Positions 9,301 to 16,822 of a DNA stretch of 64,000 bases are shown piece by piece. The notes beneath the pieces were generated by a model. The model was given only the letters and a program-made list of their open reading frames with translations, did not search any database and was not told the origin of the DNA. The stretch's first letter is position 1. Every line of letters begins with the position of its first letter. This DNA comes from Limnohabitans sp. 63ED37-2. GTDB taxonomy: Bacteria; Pseudomonadota; Gammaproteobacteria; Burkholderiales; Burkholderiaceae_C. Location: NCBI RefSeq assembly GCF_001412535.1, contig NZ_CP011774.1:119501-183500 (forward strand), read 5' to 3'. The position numbers were made by a program, and so were the translations under genes.

Positions 9301-12256
9301 CGCGTCAGGCGCGTACAAAGCGCCTACAACAGACGGTGCTTACACTGTGGTGGTGACCGACACCGATGCTGCTGGCAATGCATCGTCTGCAACGCTGACA
9401 TTCACGTTGGACACCACTGCGCCAACCACACCAACTGTTTCGCTGACCACGGACAGCGGTTCAAACACCAGCGACACGCTCACGAACGATGGTGCATTGA
9501 CATTGAGCAATACAGCCACCGACGTGACCCGCAGCTTTGCGATCAACAACGGCACCGCCTCAGGCACGTACACAGCGCCCACAACAGACGGCGCCTACAC
9601 CGTGGTGGTGACCGACACCGACGCGGCTGGCAATACGGCTACGGCCACTGCGACCTTTACGCTGGATAAAACAATAGCAAAGCCCACACTCGCCTTGAAA
9701 ACCGATTCGGGCACCAGCGACAGCGACAAAGTCACAAACAATGCTGAAATCAACTTCAGCACCCCAGCCAATGATGTGACCCGCACTTACACCGTGGATG
9801 GCGGTACTGCTTCCAGTAGCTATGATGCACCCACTGTTGACGGTAGCCATACAGTGGTGGTCACAGACACAGACCAAGCGGGCAACACAGACACTGCTTC
9901 ATTAACATTTACCCTGGATAAAACCCTGGGTGTCCCTGCTCTTTCTGTCAGTTTGCAGTACGACACAGGCACAAGCACCACTGACCTGATCACCAACAAT
10001 GCAGCTATTTCGGTGAGCACACCCGCAGATGGTGTCACTCGCACTTATGCGGTAAACGGCGCTCAAGCCACTGACAGCTATGTTCCGCCTTCGACAGATG
10101 GCGCTTATAGCTTGGTGGTGACTGACACCGATACGGCTGGCAACACATCGTCTGAAACTCTGACATTCACCTTGGACAAGAGCGTCCCGACCCTGACGGT
10201 CAGCGGTGTGAACATCAGCGCCGACACGGGCACCAGCGCCACGGACTTCACCACGAAGACGGCGAGCCAGACGATCACGGGCACGCTCAGTGCCGCGTTG
10301 GCTACTGGCGATATCTTGTACGGCTCTGTGGACAACGGCAGCACCTGGACCAACGTCACCAGCAAGGTCAGCGGCACAGCCATCAGCTGGGACGGCGCAA
10401 CGCTCTCGGGCAGCAGCACGATTGTTTTCAAGGTCACGGACGCGGCTGGCAACGACAGCAGCAACACTGGCAGCCAGGCTTACGTGCTGGACACTACAGC
10501 GCCAACCCTGACGGTCAGCGGTGTGAACATCAGCGCCGACACGGGCACCAGCGCCACGGACTTCACCACGAAGACGGCGAGCCAGACGATCACGGGCACG
10601 CTCAGTGCCGCGTTGGCTACTGGCGATATCTTGTACGGCTCTGTGGACAACGGCAGCACCTGGACCAACGTCACCAGCAAGGTCAGCGGCACAGCCATCA
10701 GCTGGGACGGCGCAACGCTCTCGGGCAGCAGCACGATTGTTTTCAAGGTCACGGACGCGGCTGGCAACGACGGCAGCAACACTGGCAGCCAAGCTTACGT
10801 GTTGGACACTACAGCGCCAACTACCCCAACTGTATCGCTGACCACAGACAGTGGTTCAAGTCAAACGGACAAAATTACAAACGATCCATCCTTGACCTTT
10901 AACTCGCCCGAAAACGGTGTCACGCGCATTTATTCTAGTGATGAGAATGACGTTGAACCTTACAGCAGCGAAGTGTATGAGGAGGTGGACTCAGACGGCA
11001 TCCAAACTGTGGTGGTGACTGACATCGATGCGGCTGGCAATTCGTCTACTGCCAGAATCACATTCACACTGGATAGGACTGCTCCTACAATTTTTATCAA
11101 CGCAATTGCAACCGATGACATCGTTAACAGCACTGAAGATAATTCGGCATTAGTTGTTTCTGGATCGACCACCGGAGTCGAGGATGGTCAAAAGGTTACG
11201 GTAGCACTTGGAGCCTATAACGCCCAAGCTGAGGTGACCAATAATTCATGGTCACTGAGTGTGGCTGCAAACATCTTTCAATTGGTTACTGAAGGTACAG
11301 CTCAGGTTACCGCAAACGTACAAGATGTGGCTGGTAATTCTGCAACTCAAGCAACCAGAAGCGTTACCTACGATAAAACCGCGCCAACTATTTCGATCAC
11401 CACAGATAAAACATCTCTTGCATTCAGTTCAAGCAGTGTTGAAACCAGCACCCTTACATTTACTTTCTCTGAAGCCCCTGAAAGCTTCAGTGCAGACAAT
11501 GTGACCGTGGCTGGTGGTTCGTTGAGTAACCTTGCTGTTTCTCAATCGAATTCCAAGGTCTACACGGCTACTTTCACGCCAAGCGGCTCAGCTGCTATTT
11601 CTGTGTCTGTCGCAACCGGTGACGTGAGTGATGTGGCTGGCAATGCAAGCACCACCGCTTCAAATGAAACGACTATGGGTTTGGATTACCACGTTATTGA
11701 CACAGGTGTGATTGATGGGTCTGCGTCCTTCGACAGTCTGGGTCTGGATTACAGCGAATTGCAGTCGATCTTTAATAACGTCCAAGCTGCCGATGGATCT
11801 GGTGTGTCAACTGTTGAGGTTTCATTGGGCGATTCCACTTGGTTTGTGAATCAGCCCTTGAACGCCAACAATCAGTCAACTGTTTCTGTCCCGACAAAGT
11901 TTGAAGACAGTTTGCTGACCACCTTGTTAGTGACAGACGCCGACTCTCCAACAGGCAGCTGGTCCAATTTGACTCAACAACAAACACAAAACTTGGTTTG
12001 GTTCTTGGATCAGTTGGGTGACAGTGGTGTTGACAGGTTGTCAATGACCCAAGATACCCAGTACGCGATCGAAAGTTCTTTGTCCAATTACGGTTACGCG
12101 AATCTGGAAGAGCAGCTGAAGTGGGGTGCCACAGATGCTGTGATTTGGTTGATTGGACTTGATTCTGGCTCGGGTTCGGGATCGGGATCGGGATCTGGCA
12201 CAGGTTCCGGTTCGGGCTCAGGTTCGGGTTCTGGTTCTGGCTCTGGCGGTTTCTAA
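6359..12256 (+). CDS. Giant Ig-like-repeat adhesin, type I secretion substrate
   Basis: A 1965-residue acidic protein rich in Thr, Ser, Ala and Asp. It has a non-classical N-terminus with a hydrophobic patch (about residues 28-45) and a second one near 175-195. Tandem bacterial Ig-like domains follow, recognised by repeated DTTAP and TDAAGN motifs. A domain at about residues 400-740 starts VDGYVQGATVFADLDADG. Two almost identical 105-residue repeats lie at nt 10191-10820. The protein ends in a Gly-Ser tail. No classical signal peptide is seen, and the next three genes encode a type I secretion system, so export by that system is inferred. No RTX GGxGxD repeats were found. ATG 6359 touches the AAAAGG Shine-Dalgarno sequence; GTG 6368 has better spacing and may be the true start. 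Likely role: Bap-like biofilm adhesin. Confidence 0.88.
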   Translation: MKIVNSANENNVSEVKEAGQKRGFKSSKSLLRAIGGAALLASVFEVLAKAKEQDWDTHALQALALGNPEGQEQPTQASVDQAIELLNAIYEQVPSAAAWVDSEAQNLDGKLEKGQDVAVSALLQTMGLDVALLKASYEGVILAQAAAPAASDAGAAAAPAAKSAGASEGLLAELSTAQILGLGLLGVAVASMNSGSTTDTTAPAAPVISTASTSTTNTKPTIAGTAEAGSTVSIYAGTALVGTTVANASGNFSLTLTSPLTDAAHTITAKATDAAGNVSAASSAITITVDTTAPSKPLIALGNGVGVNGADTTEATQNSGVITVNAELGSTVTVTFTDEQNNVVTKTFTGTGAANGVSLSLSDLGSGQNQLDDGQITVNAVAVDALGNSSEAGTASFTLDAEAAVSSTVVDGYVQGATVFADLDADGVKDSNEPSAITNNNGVFSFNTREVLTGKQIVSLGGIDSDTKAEVPMLKALHGNAVITPLTTLYTTVYVANGESAAATLLSNLGVTTADLATDHVAALSSASNAATAGNALKLQALSQNVLVVVQAATKLAVGLGATDSAASIAASAFSNVASLTAANLTKLTSTSATDAASVLSTVFTSVVSSKVSSDANVLTAVNSLITAAASSVSAVTANVSQTTAAQVAAVTAGTATVASIKEAASNVLDVTQVGMNGLASTVLASAASLASTITDYKAATGTAATNLLTTLTNTAATQATTLNTTYSTSTITTLASDTTAPTVTVTSDVANLGAGMTANLTFSFSEVPLGFSASDVVVTGGTLSNLAVSNTNSKVYTAVLTPTTVGSINVALSGAYYDAAGNLGSTGTATLTYTNSPVVNITASKTALLSGETALLTFTFDQTPVGFDSSDVKVTGGTLSDFASVSDKVYTAVFTPTAGTDQFSPSLSIDKGSYTNSASGEGVGASLTLSADTLAPVTPTVSLTTDSGTSTSDLITNNGALTVSVAASDVTRSYTINNGSASGAYKAPTTDGAYTVVVTDTDAAGNASSATLTFTLDTTAPTTPTVSLTTDSGSNTSDTLTNDGALTLSNTATDVTRSFAINNGTASGTYTAPTTDGAYTVVVTDTDAAGNTATATATFTLDKTIAKPTLALKTDSGTSDSDKVTNNAEINFSTPANDVTRTYTVDGGTASSSYDAPTVDGSHTVVVTDTDQAGNTDTASLTFTLDKTLGVPALSVSLQYDTGTSTTDLITNNAAISVSTPADGVTRTYAVNGAQATDSYVPPSTDGAYSLVVTDTDTAGNTSSETLTFTLDKSVPTLTVSGVNISADTGTSATDFTTKTASQTITGTLSAALATGDILYGSVDNGSTWTNVTSKVSGTAISWDGATLSGSSTIVFKVTDAAGNDSSNTGSQAYVLDTTAPTLTVSGVNISADTGTSATDFTTKTASQTITGTLSAALATGDILYGSVDNGSTWTNVTSKVSGTAISWDGATLSGSSTIVFKVTDAAGNDGSNTGSQAYVLDTTAPTTPTVSLTTDSGSSQTDKITNDPSLTFNSPENGVTRIYSSDENDVEPYSSEVYEEVDSDGIQTVVVTDIDAAGNSSTARITFTLDRTAPTIFINAIATDDIVNSTEDNSALVVSGSTTGVEDGQKVTVALGAYNAQAEVTNNSWSLSVAANIFQLVTEGTAQVTANVQDVAGNSATQATRSVTYDKTAPTISITTDKTSLAFSSSSVETSTLTFTFSEAPESFSADNVTVAGGSLSNLAVSQSNSKVYTATFTPSGSAAISVSVATGDVSDVAGNASTTASNETTMGLDYHVIDTGVIDGSASFDSLGLDYSELQSIFNNVQAADGSGVSTVEVSLGDSTWFVNQPLNANNQSTVSVPTKFEDSLLTTLLVTDADSPTGSWSNLTQQQTQNLVWFLDQLGDSGVDRLSMTQDTQYAIESSLSNYGYANLEEQLKWGATDAVIWLIGLDSGSGSGSGSGSGTGSGSGSGSGSGSGSGGF
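10191..10820 (+). repeat. Near-identical 315-bp direct repeat inside the adhesin gene
   Basis: The sequence beginning CCCTGACGGTCAGCGGTG at 10191 recurs at 10506, a period of 315 bases or 105 codons. The two copies differ at only a few bases near the end (for example a Ser/Gly codon in the AGND-SNTGS segment). The flanking Ig domains are much more diverged, so this duplication is recent or kept uniform by gene conversion. Confidence 0.9.
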
Positions 12257-12277
12257 GTTTGCAATTTAAAAGTTCAG

Positions 12278-12308
12278 CAGCCCTTCCAAGAAATTGGGGG
12301 GCTGTTTT
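12278..12308 (+). terminator. Intrinsic terminator between adhesin and secretion genes
   Basis: A stem CAGCCC-CCAA pairs with TTGG-GGGCTG around a GAAA loop, with one bulged T, and is followed by TTTT. It starts about 20 bases after the adhesin stop codon and ends about 20 bases before the ABC transporter start. It should end most adhesin transcripts and let a fraction read through into the secretion genes. Confidence 0.8.
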
Positions 12309-12326
12309 AGTGAGATCGTTAGATCA

Positions 12327-14099
12327 ATGGCTGCATTTGCAAACACTCCGATAGGTACGCAGTTATTCAAACAATCCAAGGTGCTTCTTTCTGCGCTGGT
12401 CTTGACGTTCATCATCGAGCTGGCAGCCTTGGGACCCATCATTTATATGCTCAACACCTACGACAGGGTGGTCTCCAGTCGTAGCCTTGTGACATTGCTT
12501 TCACTCACCGCGGTCTTGGTGTTGGTGTATTTGTTTGCCGGTATTTTGGAATGGATACGCTCGCAAATTCTCGTTCGCTTGTCTCTCAAACTGGACTGGG
12601 AGTTGGCGCCAGATGTGTTTGACGCAGCCTACCGGCAGCAAATCAGAAGCAAGGATGTCAATATTCACCAACTTTTGGGTGATTTGATTTCCTTTAAACA
12701 GTTTGTCAGTTCCGGCCCGGCATTGGCATTGATGGAATTGCCCATGGCTTTGATAGCGGTTCTGGTGGGCTTGATGATGCACCCTGTGTTGGCGGTCTTT
12801 ACCGCAGCAGCGATTGTTATTTTGTTGCTGACCACTTACCTGCAGCAAAAACTGACCTCGTCCACACTGATGGATGCCAACAACCAGTACGCATTGTCCA
12901 ACCGCAAGGCGATGATGTTGTTGCGCAATGTTGAAACCAGCTATGCCATGGGCATGGAGTCTGTTGCCCGTAAGCACTGGTACGAGGAACACAAAAAGCA
13001 CCTGGAACTGCAAAGCACCGCCTCTGAATTGGCCGGGGGAGTGGGTGGCTTCATTGGTTTGCTGAACAAACTTTTGCCGTCTTTTGCTTTGGGATTGGGT
13101 GCTTACTTGGCCATCAATGACCTGATCACGGCCAGCATGGTGTTTGCTGCGTCGATGTTGATCAACAAAGCGATTGCACCCATTCAGAAAATATTAGGCA
13201 ATTGGAAATCGATCATTGAAGCCCGACAGGCCTACTCGCGCCTGAACGAGCTTTTGCAAGACTACCGTGCCAAGACGAAGTCCATGGCTTTGCCAGCACC
13301 GAAGGGTCACTTTGTGATCAAAGGCCTGAGCATCAAGCCTGGCGCCAGCAAAGACCCCGTGTTGGAAGGATTGAACTTCGAAGTGCAGCCTGGCACGATG
13401 TTGGCCGTAGTGGGACCCATGGGCAGTGGTAAGTCTACCTTGGCCAAAGCGATGGTGGGTATCTGGGCGCCGAGTGAAGGCTCTGTTCGTTTGGATGGCG
13501 TAGAAATTTCTCAATGGGACAGGGATGAGGTAGGACCTCACATCGGTTTTGTGGCACAAGAGTCCGGATTTTTTGACGGCAGCGTGGCCCAAAATATTGC
13601 ACGCTTAGGGGATGTGAATCCAGAGTTGGTGGTGCAAGCCGCCACGCGCGTAGGCATGCACGAGATCATTCTCAAAATGCCGATGGGCTACAACACCCCG
13701 ATTGGTGAGGGATCACCTTATGTGCTTTCTGGCGGACAGAAGCAGCGTTTGTCCATTGCGCGGGCGATCTACAACAGTCCAAAGGTTTTGGTGCTGGACG
13801 AGCCCAACAGTGCCTTGGACGATGAAGGTGAGAAAATATTGGCCAGTCTTATTGATGAATTCAAAAAGATGGGTCACACCATTGTTGCTGTCACGCACAG
13901 GCCGGCTTTGGTGGGCCTGGCAGATCAACTCTTGGTGCTTCAAGCAGGACGCATGGTGGCCATGGGGGCACCGCAAGAAGTGGTGAACAAGTTTCAGCAA
14001 CAAAATGTCCAACCCAATGCAGCGCATGCAAACAGCGCCAACGCGCATTCAGAAACACGCAAACCGGGTGGCGCTTTGTCTCAGGGGGACGCGCCATGA
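12327..14099 (+). CDS. Type I secretion ABC transporter, PrtD/HlyB-like without C39 domain
   Basis: A 590-residue half transporter. Residues 1-310 form the membrane domain, with hydrophobic helices from about residue 20 (LLSALVLTFIIELAALGPIIYML) to 280. The nucleotide-binding domain follows: Walker A GPMGSGKST near 362, Q-loop GFVAQES, signature LSGGQKQR near 467, Walker B VLVLDEPNSALD near 487 and the switch histidine in VTHRP. No N-terminal peptidase domain is present, as in the PrtD/AprD group that exports proteins with uncleaved C-terminal signals. ATG 12327 was chosen; the longer frame starts inside the terminator. It overlaps the adaptor gene by ATGA. Expected substrate: the adhesin upstream. 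Confidence 0.92.
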   Translation: MAAFANTPIGTQLFKQSKVLLSALVLTFIIELAALGPIIYMLNTYDRVVSSRSLVTLLSLTAVLVLVYLFAGILEWIRSQILVRLSLKLDWELAPDVFDAAYRQQIRSKDVNIHQLLGDLISFKQFVSSGPALALMELPMALIAVLVGLMMHPVLAVFTAAAIVILLLTTYLQQKLTSSTLMDANNQYALSNRKAMMLLRNVETSYAMGMESVARKHWYEEHKKHLELQSTASELAGGVGGFIGLLNKLLPSFALGLGAYLAINDLITASMVFAASMLINKAIAPIQKILGNWKSIIEARQAYSRLNELLQDYRAKTKSMALPAPKGHFVIKGLSIKPGASKDPVLEGLNFEVQPGTMLAVVGPMGSGKSTLAKAMVGIWAPSEGSVRLDGVEISQWDRDEVGPHIGFVAQESGFFDGSVAQNIARLGDVNPELVVQAATRVGMHEIILKMPMGYNTPIGEGSPYVLSGGQKQRLSIARAIYNSPKVLVLDEPNSALDDEGEKILASLIDEFKKMGHTIVAVTHRPALVGLADQLLVLQAGRMVAMGAPQEVVNKFQQQNVQPNAAHANSANAHSETRKPGGALSQGDAP

Positions 14100-15343
14100 T
14101 GGATCGTTTGTTCAACGCCTACATTGCCAGCGACCTCACGCCGCGTGATTTGACGCCGCCATCCGCAGGCAAGATCGGCTTGGGATCGGTGACAGCATGG
14201 GTGGTGCTGATTTTCTTTGCGGGGTTTCTCAGCTGGAGTGTTTTGGCGCCTATAGACGAGGGCGTCGCCGTGGAGGGGTCTGTGACTTCTTTGGGCAACC
14301 GCAAAAGTGTTCAGCACCATTTGGGTGGTGTGGTGAGCAAAATATTGGTCACCGAAGGTCAGACAGTTGAACAGGGTGAGTTGCTTTTGCTTCTGAATCC
14401 CTTAAGCTCACAAGCCAACTTGGCAGGTGCCCAGTTGCAGCTGATCAATTTACTCGCCAGCGAAAGCAGATTGCGCAGTGAAAGGCAAGACCTAGCTCAA
14501 ATTGAATGGCTTCGTGAACTCTCCAAATTGGGCGCGGATCCGAGTGCATTGGAGGCAAAGAACGTTCAAACAAAAATGTTTGAAGCACGCAAAGCCGAAT
14601 ATGAAACATCACTTCGAACCAAGCGGGAACAAGTGGCACTTCTCAAGTCAGACGCGCAAAACGCGATTAAGCTTGCCAATGAGGGGCTGATGCCCAAAAT
14701 GGAAGCCAACAACATGATGCGTGAAGCCTTGCGCAATGAAAGCGAGCTTTCTCAATTGGTGAACGCCAGGTTGTCGAAAATCGGTCAAGATTTATCGGAA
14801 ATTTTGGCTCAAAAAGAGGCTTTTCAAGCCAAAGTGAGTTCTTTGAGTTTTGATCGAAACCAATACGACATTCGATCACCGGTCAGCGGTGTGATTTCAA
14901 ATTTGAGGGTCAACACCGTAGGTGGCGTGGTCACGCCAGCACAGACCTTGATGGAAATCGTGCCGGGTGAGCAAAACTTGGTGATCGAAGTGAGGGTGCC
15001 CACGCATTTGATTGGCAAAATCAAACAAGGCATGGAGGCAAATTTACGTTTTGTGGCCTTTGCCGAGAGAAACACACCTATCGTGATGGGTGAGGTCATT
15101 TTGATCGGCGCTGACAAAGTGGCATCGGACAAAATTGGTGACCCCACACATGTGGAGGCCGGTCGTGCGGATTACTATTTGGTGCGCATTGCCATCCGAG
15201 ATGATCTGAACCAAAAATTGCCCAACAAAACTTTGCAACCAGGTATGCCTGTGGATGTTGTCTTTAAAGGTGGCGAGAGGACGTTCATGACCTACCTTTT
15301 CAAGCCTTTGACCGATCAATTGTCAAAATCCTTCCTCAACTGA
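14096..15343 (+). CDS. HlyD/PrtE-type type I secretion adaptor
   Basis: A 415-residue membrane fusion protein linking the inner-membrane ABC transporter to the TolC-type channel. One transmembrane helix lies at about residues 32-52 (SVTAWVVLIFFAGFLSWSVLAP). The lipoyl half-motif SVQHHLGGVVSKILVTEGQTVEQGE follows, then a long coiled-coil hairpin (about 105-255) and the second lipoyl half (YDIRSPVSGVISNL near 260). The C-terminal part has the PGMPVDVVFKGGERT motif shared by HlyD and PrtE. The start ATG overlaps the ABC transporter stop and the stop overlaps the next start, so the three secretion genes are translationally coupled. Confidence 0.93.
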   Translation: MMDRLFNAYIASDLTPRDLTPPSAGKIGLGSVTAWVVLIFFAGFLSWSVLAPIDEGVAVEGSVTSLGNRKSVQHHLGGVVSKILVTEGQTVEQGELLLLLNPLSSQANLAGAQLQLINLLASESRLRSERQDLAQIEWLRELSKLGADPSALEAKNVQTKMFEARKAEYETSLRTKREQVALLKSDAQNAIKLANEGLMPKMEANNMMREALRNESELSQLVNARLSKIGQDLSEILAQKEAFQAKVSSLSFDRNQYDIRSPVSGVISNLRVNTVGGVVTPAQTLMEIVPGEQNLVIEVRVPTHLIGKIKQGMEANLRFVAFAERNTPIVMGEVILIGADKVASDKIGDPTHVEAGRADYYLVRIAIRDDLNQKLPNKTLQPGMPVDVVFKGGERTFMTYLFKPLTDQLSKSFLN

Positions 15344-16659
15344 TGCTGCGTCTTATCGCCATGAAAAAGCGCTATTCGCCTGTGGATGCTTGTGCTGCAA
15401 TCAGGGGATGCATTCACGCCGGCCTTTGCGCAATGTTTTTGGGGCTTGCGACGCACACACTGGCAAATGACTTTGTTAAAACCTTAGAGCTGGCTTACCA
15501 AAACGACAGGTCTTTTCAAACGGCCAAATCTGAACGCGATTTAGGTGTTCAGGAATCAGACCGAGCAGCGCTGGTGTATTTGCCAAGTCTGTCGTTTGAA
15601 AGGGGGCGCTCACCCTTTGAGGCCAAAGACCGTACCACGACACAAATCACTCAGCCGCTGCTCGACATTGATCGCTACGCCACTTATCAGGAGATGACGG
15701 ACAAGCGTAATTACGCTTTGGCCACATTCGCGGTCAAGGAGCTGGATCTGGCGCGCAAGGTGTTCAAAGTTATTTCTAATCTGGTGCATCTGAAGGAGAT
15801 GCAAGTCTTGGCGCTGAGTGAGGCCAAAGATTTGGAGCGACAGGCACAAAGGGCCATGCGGCGCTTGGAGTTGGGAAATGGCACATCGATGGATGTGACC
15901 ACCGCCCAGGTTCAGCATGCTCAGGCTTTGGCAAGGTACCAGTCTTTGCAAGCCGAGATGGGCCAGGCGGAGCAAAAATACTTTTCACTGACCGCCCAAA
16001 CGACTGTATTGATCCGCGTGCGTCCAGATTACGAAAGTGCCTCGGGCTTTACGATGCCCTCATTTGAAGCTGCACAGGAATTCCAGAACAACCCGCTGGT
16101 TCTGCAAGCCCGTGCGCAATTGGAGTTTGCAAAGTTGGGTTTGATCAGGTCCAAATCGGCATTCATGCCCGTAGTGAATGCGGTGATCAGAAACACTTAT
16201 TCCAATGCGGGCAGAGACAATTACATGGGCATGCATATCTCCACGCCCATGGGGATCTCTGCCTATTCTTTGTCGGCCAAACAAAAAGCAGAGCTGGAAG
16301 TTCAAAAAGCCCAGGCGATGCTGGATGAGGTTTTGGAGCAGTCGCGGCTCGAGGAAGTCAGCAGCGGCTTTGCAGTCAAGGCTTACGCGCGGGAGATGGC
16401 CTATCGCAACACGGCTGTGAGGGTTTCACAGGCAACAGTAGCAACGACAGAAAAGGCTTACGCTGCTGGCTTGGTGAGGGCCAACGATGTGGTAGCAGCC
16501 ATTTTGGCCAGTTTTGATGTGCAACGCCAACGGCTCAATTTGATCATGAACCTGGCCGATCTGACGTTGAATCATCAGATCATTCGGAGTGTCCCCCCTC
16601 AACAAGCCATTTCATTGGTTCAGACGTTCTTTGTTGCGGACACATCCAGAAGCCCGTAA
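15343..16659 (+). CDS. TolC-family outer-membrane channel of the type I system
   Basis: A 438-residue TolC-family protein giving the outer-membrane exit duct. The start at 15343 overlaps the adaptor stop; ATG 15361 (MKKRYSPVDA) is a second possibility and gives a more usual signal peptide ending near LATHTLAND. The mature protein begins with the family-typical FVKTLELAYQNDRSFQTAKSE and has two long alpha-helical regions (about 95-190 and 290-400) with heptad character, matching the periplasmic tunnel. It ends the surface operon: about 160 bases of leader DNA separate it from the polysaccharide export gene. Confidence 0.9.
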   Translation: MLRLIAMKKRYSPVDACAAIRGCIHAGLCAMFLGLATHTLANDFVKTLELAYQNDRSFQTAKSERDLGVQESDRAALVYLPSLSFERGRSPFEAKDRTTTQITQPLLDIDRYATYQEMTDKRNYALATFAVKELDLARKVFKVISNLVHLKEMQVLALSEAKDLERQAQRAMRRLELGNGTSMDVTTAQVQHAQALARYQSLQAEMGQAEQKYFSLTAQTTVLIRVRPDYESASGFTMPSFEAAQEFQNNPLVLQARAQLEFAKLGLIRSKSAFMPVVNAVIRNTYSNAGRDNYMGMHISTPMGISAYSLSAKQKAELEVQKAQAMLDEVLEQSRLEEVSSGFAVKAYAREMAYRNTAVRVSQATVATTEKAYAAGLVRANDVVAAILASFDVQRQRLNLIMNLADLTLNHQIIRSVPPQQAISLVQTFFVADTSRSP

Positions 16660-16690
16660 AGCTCGTGATCGTAAGAAATCCAAGTCCTTC

Positions 16691-16822
16691 TCAGCTTACA
16701 ATCTAAAGTTAATAAAATTTATACGCACACGGGCAAACCCGTATGCGCCCTGTCGTGTTTGCTTGCTAAATGCAGCAAACACTGCGGTAGCCTACCCGGG
16801 CTTTTTTTACCTCACGCCTCAC
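16691..16822 (+). promoter_or_regulatory. Structured leader with ops/JUMPstart-like element (RfaH target)
   Basis: The 163-base gap before the export gene contains, in order: a possible promoter (TTACAA, 17 bases, TTATAC, about 16698-16726); a hairpin with GCACACGGG paired to CCCGTATGC (about 16724-16746); a second hairpin GTTTGC...GCAAAC (about 16757-16780); then TGCGGTAGCCTAC at 16783-16795. The core GCGGTAGC matches the ops element GGCGGTAGCNT, where RNA polymerase pauses and recruits RfaH. A GGGCT followed by seven T residues comes directly after it. The position just upstream of the first polysaccharide gene is exactly where JUMPstart/ops elements occur. A gene for an RfaH-like protein lies at 46947-47444. 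Confidence 0.7.

Noticed and set aside
9294..9306. GGTAGC motifs in the adhesin gene as further ops elements
   Set aside because: They are part of repeated codons (for example at 9294 and 9839), lack the preceding hairpin and do not precede a gene.
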